15,883 nucleotides of DNA from Bermanella sp041589295 (lineage in GTDB: Bacteria; Pseudomonadota; Gammaproteobacteria; Pseudomonadales; Oceanobacteraceae): positions 1-15,883 of the forward strand of contig JBFHVZ010000078.1 of assembly GCA_041589295.1 (NCBI GenBank), given 5' to 3'. How positions within the stretch are numbered: the first letter of the stretch is position 1; each line of letters opens with the position of its first letter. Under the pieces are notes generated by a model. The model ran no database searches. It was not told the origin of the DNA and was given only the letters and a program-made list of their open reading frames with translations. A program made the position numbers and the translations under genes. This document shows, piece after piece, positions 14,473-15,883 of this stretch.

Positions 14473-14884
14473 TCCTTCAACACTATTTGGTTTCTATAAG
14501 GTAATGATGTGGCCTGATTTGTAAGGTTGGGAAACGTTTAGCTGTAGTAGATATATAGACCCTAGCTTATTACAGGGGTGGCTAGCGGTTAATGCTACGC
14601 TAATTATGGTAAACCTTATGGTTTTAAGATATTTAACATAATTGATTAGCCAGCCTCAGAAAAATTGGGGTGTACACTATCAGGAAATTGCAGGTTGTAG
14701 CTGATCTGATAGCAAAAAATCATAAAAATGAACAGATGTCGGTGGGGTACTGAAATCGGTAGCAGGAAACATTGTGGATGGCTTACAGCAATTCGCAACT
14801 AGAAATCTGCCTGCACGACTAGATCTTACAATTCCTTCTGCAGGCGATGTTATCAGAAGACCTTTCAATTATCAGGAATATAAT

Positions 14885-15403
14885 ATGGTCATTCATTTTG
14901 ATTATATAGCTAATGGGACAGTTCTGTTTATGTTAAAGCATATAAGAATAAGAACGGTCCTTTTAGTCTATACGTTATTTTTCATACCGTTAGCGGCTAA
15001 TAGTTCAGAAGTGCCAAGCGGCAGTTCGCTTGATTTCATCACGAATATAAATGCGGGGAAATGCCAGAAATTTTTAATTTCTGGATTTGATATCTATGAG
15101 GCAACTGCTGCCACAATGTATAGCGAGGAATGTGCTAGAAAGTACCTTGAATATATAGATGGATCCGCTTCTCCGTCTGAATTTAGGATGGCTTTAAGAC
15201 CCATGAGTGATTATAAAATGGTTAAGCTTTTAAATGAGTACTATTCATTAAAATTAGATTACTTAGGGAAGGAAAATGCAATTAGTATAATTATTGATGC
15301 ATGTAGAGACGGAATAAACGTAACCAAACTAAAAGAAATATACGATAGTTATTACGGAGATCTATTTCATTACGAAAGTGGCTTGGGCGAGATTTGCAAA
15401 TAG
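14885..15403 (+). CDS. Small exported or membrane-anchored cysteine-containing protein, unknown
   Basis: 172 residues from ATG 14885, chosen because AGGA sits 7 nt upstream. ATG 14930 would give a tidier signal peptide (MLKHIRIRTVLLVYTLFF, ending near AANS) and a protein of 157 residues, but lacks a good ribosome site. A GTG at 14774 extends the same frame to 209 residues and also lacks support. The mature part has four cysteines (KCQKF, ECARKY, ACRDG, ICK) and looks helical, with acidic/Tyr-rich segments such as LLNEYYSLKLDYLG. The family is not recognised. Clearly more AT-rich than the genes to the left, with codons such as ATA and AGA, which suggests horizontal acquisition. Confidence 0.7.
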   Translation: MVIHFDYIANGTVLFMLKHIRIRTVLLVYTLFFIPLAANSSEVPSGSSLDFITNINAGKCQKFLISGFDIYEATAATMYSEECARKYLEYIDGSASPSEFRMALRPMSDYKMVKLLNEYYSLKLDYLGKENAISIIIDACRDGINVTKLKEIYDSYYGDLFHYESGLGEICK

Positions 15404-15429
15404 AAATTGTCACTGCCTAGCTTCTTAAA

Positions 15430-15459
15430 CCGCGCTCGATATTCACCGCGCGAGCGTTT
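15430..15459. repeat. 30-bp GC-rich repeat, copy 2
   Basis: It matches copy 1 (14442-14471) at 25 of 30 positions and lies 26 nt after the stop of the second exported gene. On the minus strand it encodes KRSRGEYRAR within an open stretch of about 60 codons that has no start codon. Confidence 0.6.
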
Positions 15460-15460
15460 T
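15433..15460 (+). terminator. Hairpin with T run after the second small exported gene
   Basis: CGCTCG (15433-15438) pairs with CGAGCG (15451-15456) with a 12-nt loop, followed by TTTTCTT. A weak to moderate intrinsic terminator that overlaps repeat copy 2. Confidence 0.45.
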
Positions 15461-15561
15461 CTTAGGTCTTTCGATAATGAATAATCATGAAGATGGTAAA
15501 TGCTTGGATTCAGGTGGAAGGTCCTTGCTTTAAAAAGTAACTATGTTTTCGGTTAAATGAT

Positions 15562-15883
15562 ATGTTTAAAATCGCATACGGATTAATTTTTGCCTCGTTG
15601 ACGGTTGCTGCTGAGAAATTGGATTTGAATTGGCTGATTTTACCGGACACTGAAATAGGAAAGGTTAAAGTATCAGACGCTACAGCTTTGACAAAGCTTT
15701 GTAACTCTAAGGAGTGCGTACTTCGTGCTCCTTATTATCCAGATGTTGTTGCTGGAATGAGAGTTGAAAGCGAGAATGAAGATCTGATTTCAAAATTTAC
15801 CAGTGTTGGTAGTTATACTGTACTTGAAAGTAAGGTAATGGATTCTATAGCTTTTAAAAGGTTTGGAACAAAAACAGCGTGTA
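15562..15883 (+). CDS. Exported protein of unknown function, N-terminal part
   Basis: Open from ATG 15562 to the right edge, 107 codons seen. A short Sec signal peptide (MFKIAYGLIFASLTVAAE, cleavage near VAA) is followed by an unrecognised sequence: LDLNWLILPDTEIGKVKV, then LCNSKECVLRAPYYPDVVAG and SVGSYTVLESKVMDSIAF. Cysteines occur as C-x4-C near residue 47 and again at the edge. The ribosome site is weak. Third of the exported cysteine-containing genes in a row on this strand, AT-rich like its neighbour. The C-terminal part is outside the window, so length and domain are unknown. Confidence 0.7.
   Translation, partial: MFKIAYGLIFASLTVAAEKLDLNWLILPDTEIGKVKVSDATALTKLCNSKECVLRAPYYPDVVAGMRVESENEDLISKFTSVGSYTVLESKVMDSIAFKRFGTKTAC

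Larger units (their letters stand above)
14427..14884. other. Gene-poor spacer with possible decayed coding sequence
   Basis: About 460 nt without a convincing intact gene. It starts with the GC-rich 30-bp element and hairpin (14442-14471) and then becomes AT-rich. From 14646 to 14753 one plus-strand frame is open (VYTIRKLQVVADLIAKNHKN), ending at TGA 14751-14753. The next frame is open from 14732 straight into the following gene (GGVLKSVAGNIVDGLQQF). Joining them would need a frameshift near 14730. This may be a remnant of an older gene; codon-level support is only by eye. Confidence 0.35.

Noticed and set aside
14774..14884. GTG 14774 as true start of the second exported protein (209 residues)
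   Set aside because: No ribosome site there, it would bury the hydrophobic segment inside the protein, and ATG 14885 has AGGA at ideal spacing.
15552..15558. Integron attC core (GTTAAAT fits GTTRRRY) suggesting gene cassettes at the right end
   Set aside because: No matching RYYYAAC partner at a sensible distance and no comparable core before the second exported gene.

Overview
The window looks like a chromosomal segment from a Gram-negative gammaproteobacterium, probably marine. This rests on Sec signal peptides, an outer-membrane-type lipobox, a Pseudomonas/Vibrio-type secreted lipase with its membrane-anchored foldase, and a subclass I bacterial ferredoxin-NADP reductase. Base composition is moderate over most of the window and clearly more AT-rich from about 14.9 kb onward. 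I cannot resolve genus. No rRNA, tRNA, CRISPR array, intact insertion sequence or replication origin was seen.

Left part (1-3704): the N-terminal part of a Kef-type cation/proton antiporter runs off the left edge on the minus strand and is divergent from fpr. Then come a small exported OB-fold-like protein and a large lipoprotein of the choice-of-anchor I / atypical alkaline phosphatase type. Each of the last two has an 11-bp-periodic Pho-box-like element upstream, so both may respond to phosphate limitation (inference).

Middle (3701-7022): a lipase operon on the minus strand, lipA then the lipase foldase lifO, with a terminator-like hairpin between the two genes that could act as an attenuator. 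The operon end overlaps the convergent lipoprotein gene by 4 nt. An AraC-family regulator is divergent from lipA and is the obvious candidate local regulator.

Dehydrogenase block (7068-10971, minus): an SDR and a zinc-free MDR reductase are translationally coupled by an ATGA overlap. Upstream of them, in its own unit, lies an unusual fusion of an N-terminal cyclic-nucleotide-binding-like domain to a CoA-acylating aldehyde dehydrogenase related to the N-terminal half of AdhE. Together these suggest alcohol/aldehyde/acyl-CoA metabolism. A cluster of three inverted repeats lies in the promoter region of the fusion gene.

Right part (11482-13749, plus): a probable two-gene operon encodes a protein with three copies of an unrecognised helical repeat of about 65 residues and a conserved cytosolic protein with a FIST-like C-terminal signature. 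A strong terminator follows.

Right end (13998-15883): an accessory-looking run of three small exported cysteine-containing proteins, all on the plus strand. The two complete genes are each followed within about 30 nt by a diverged copy of the same 30-bp GC-rich element. The substitutions between the copies look like protein-coding divergence on the opposite strand.
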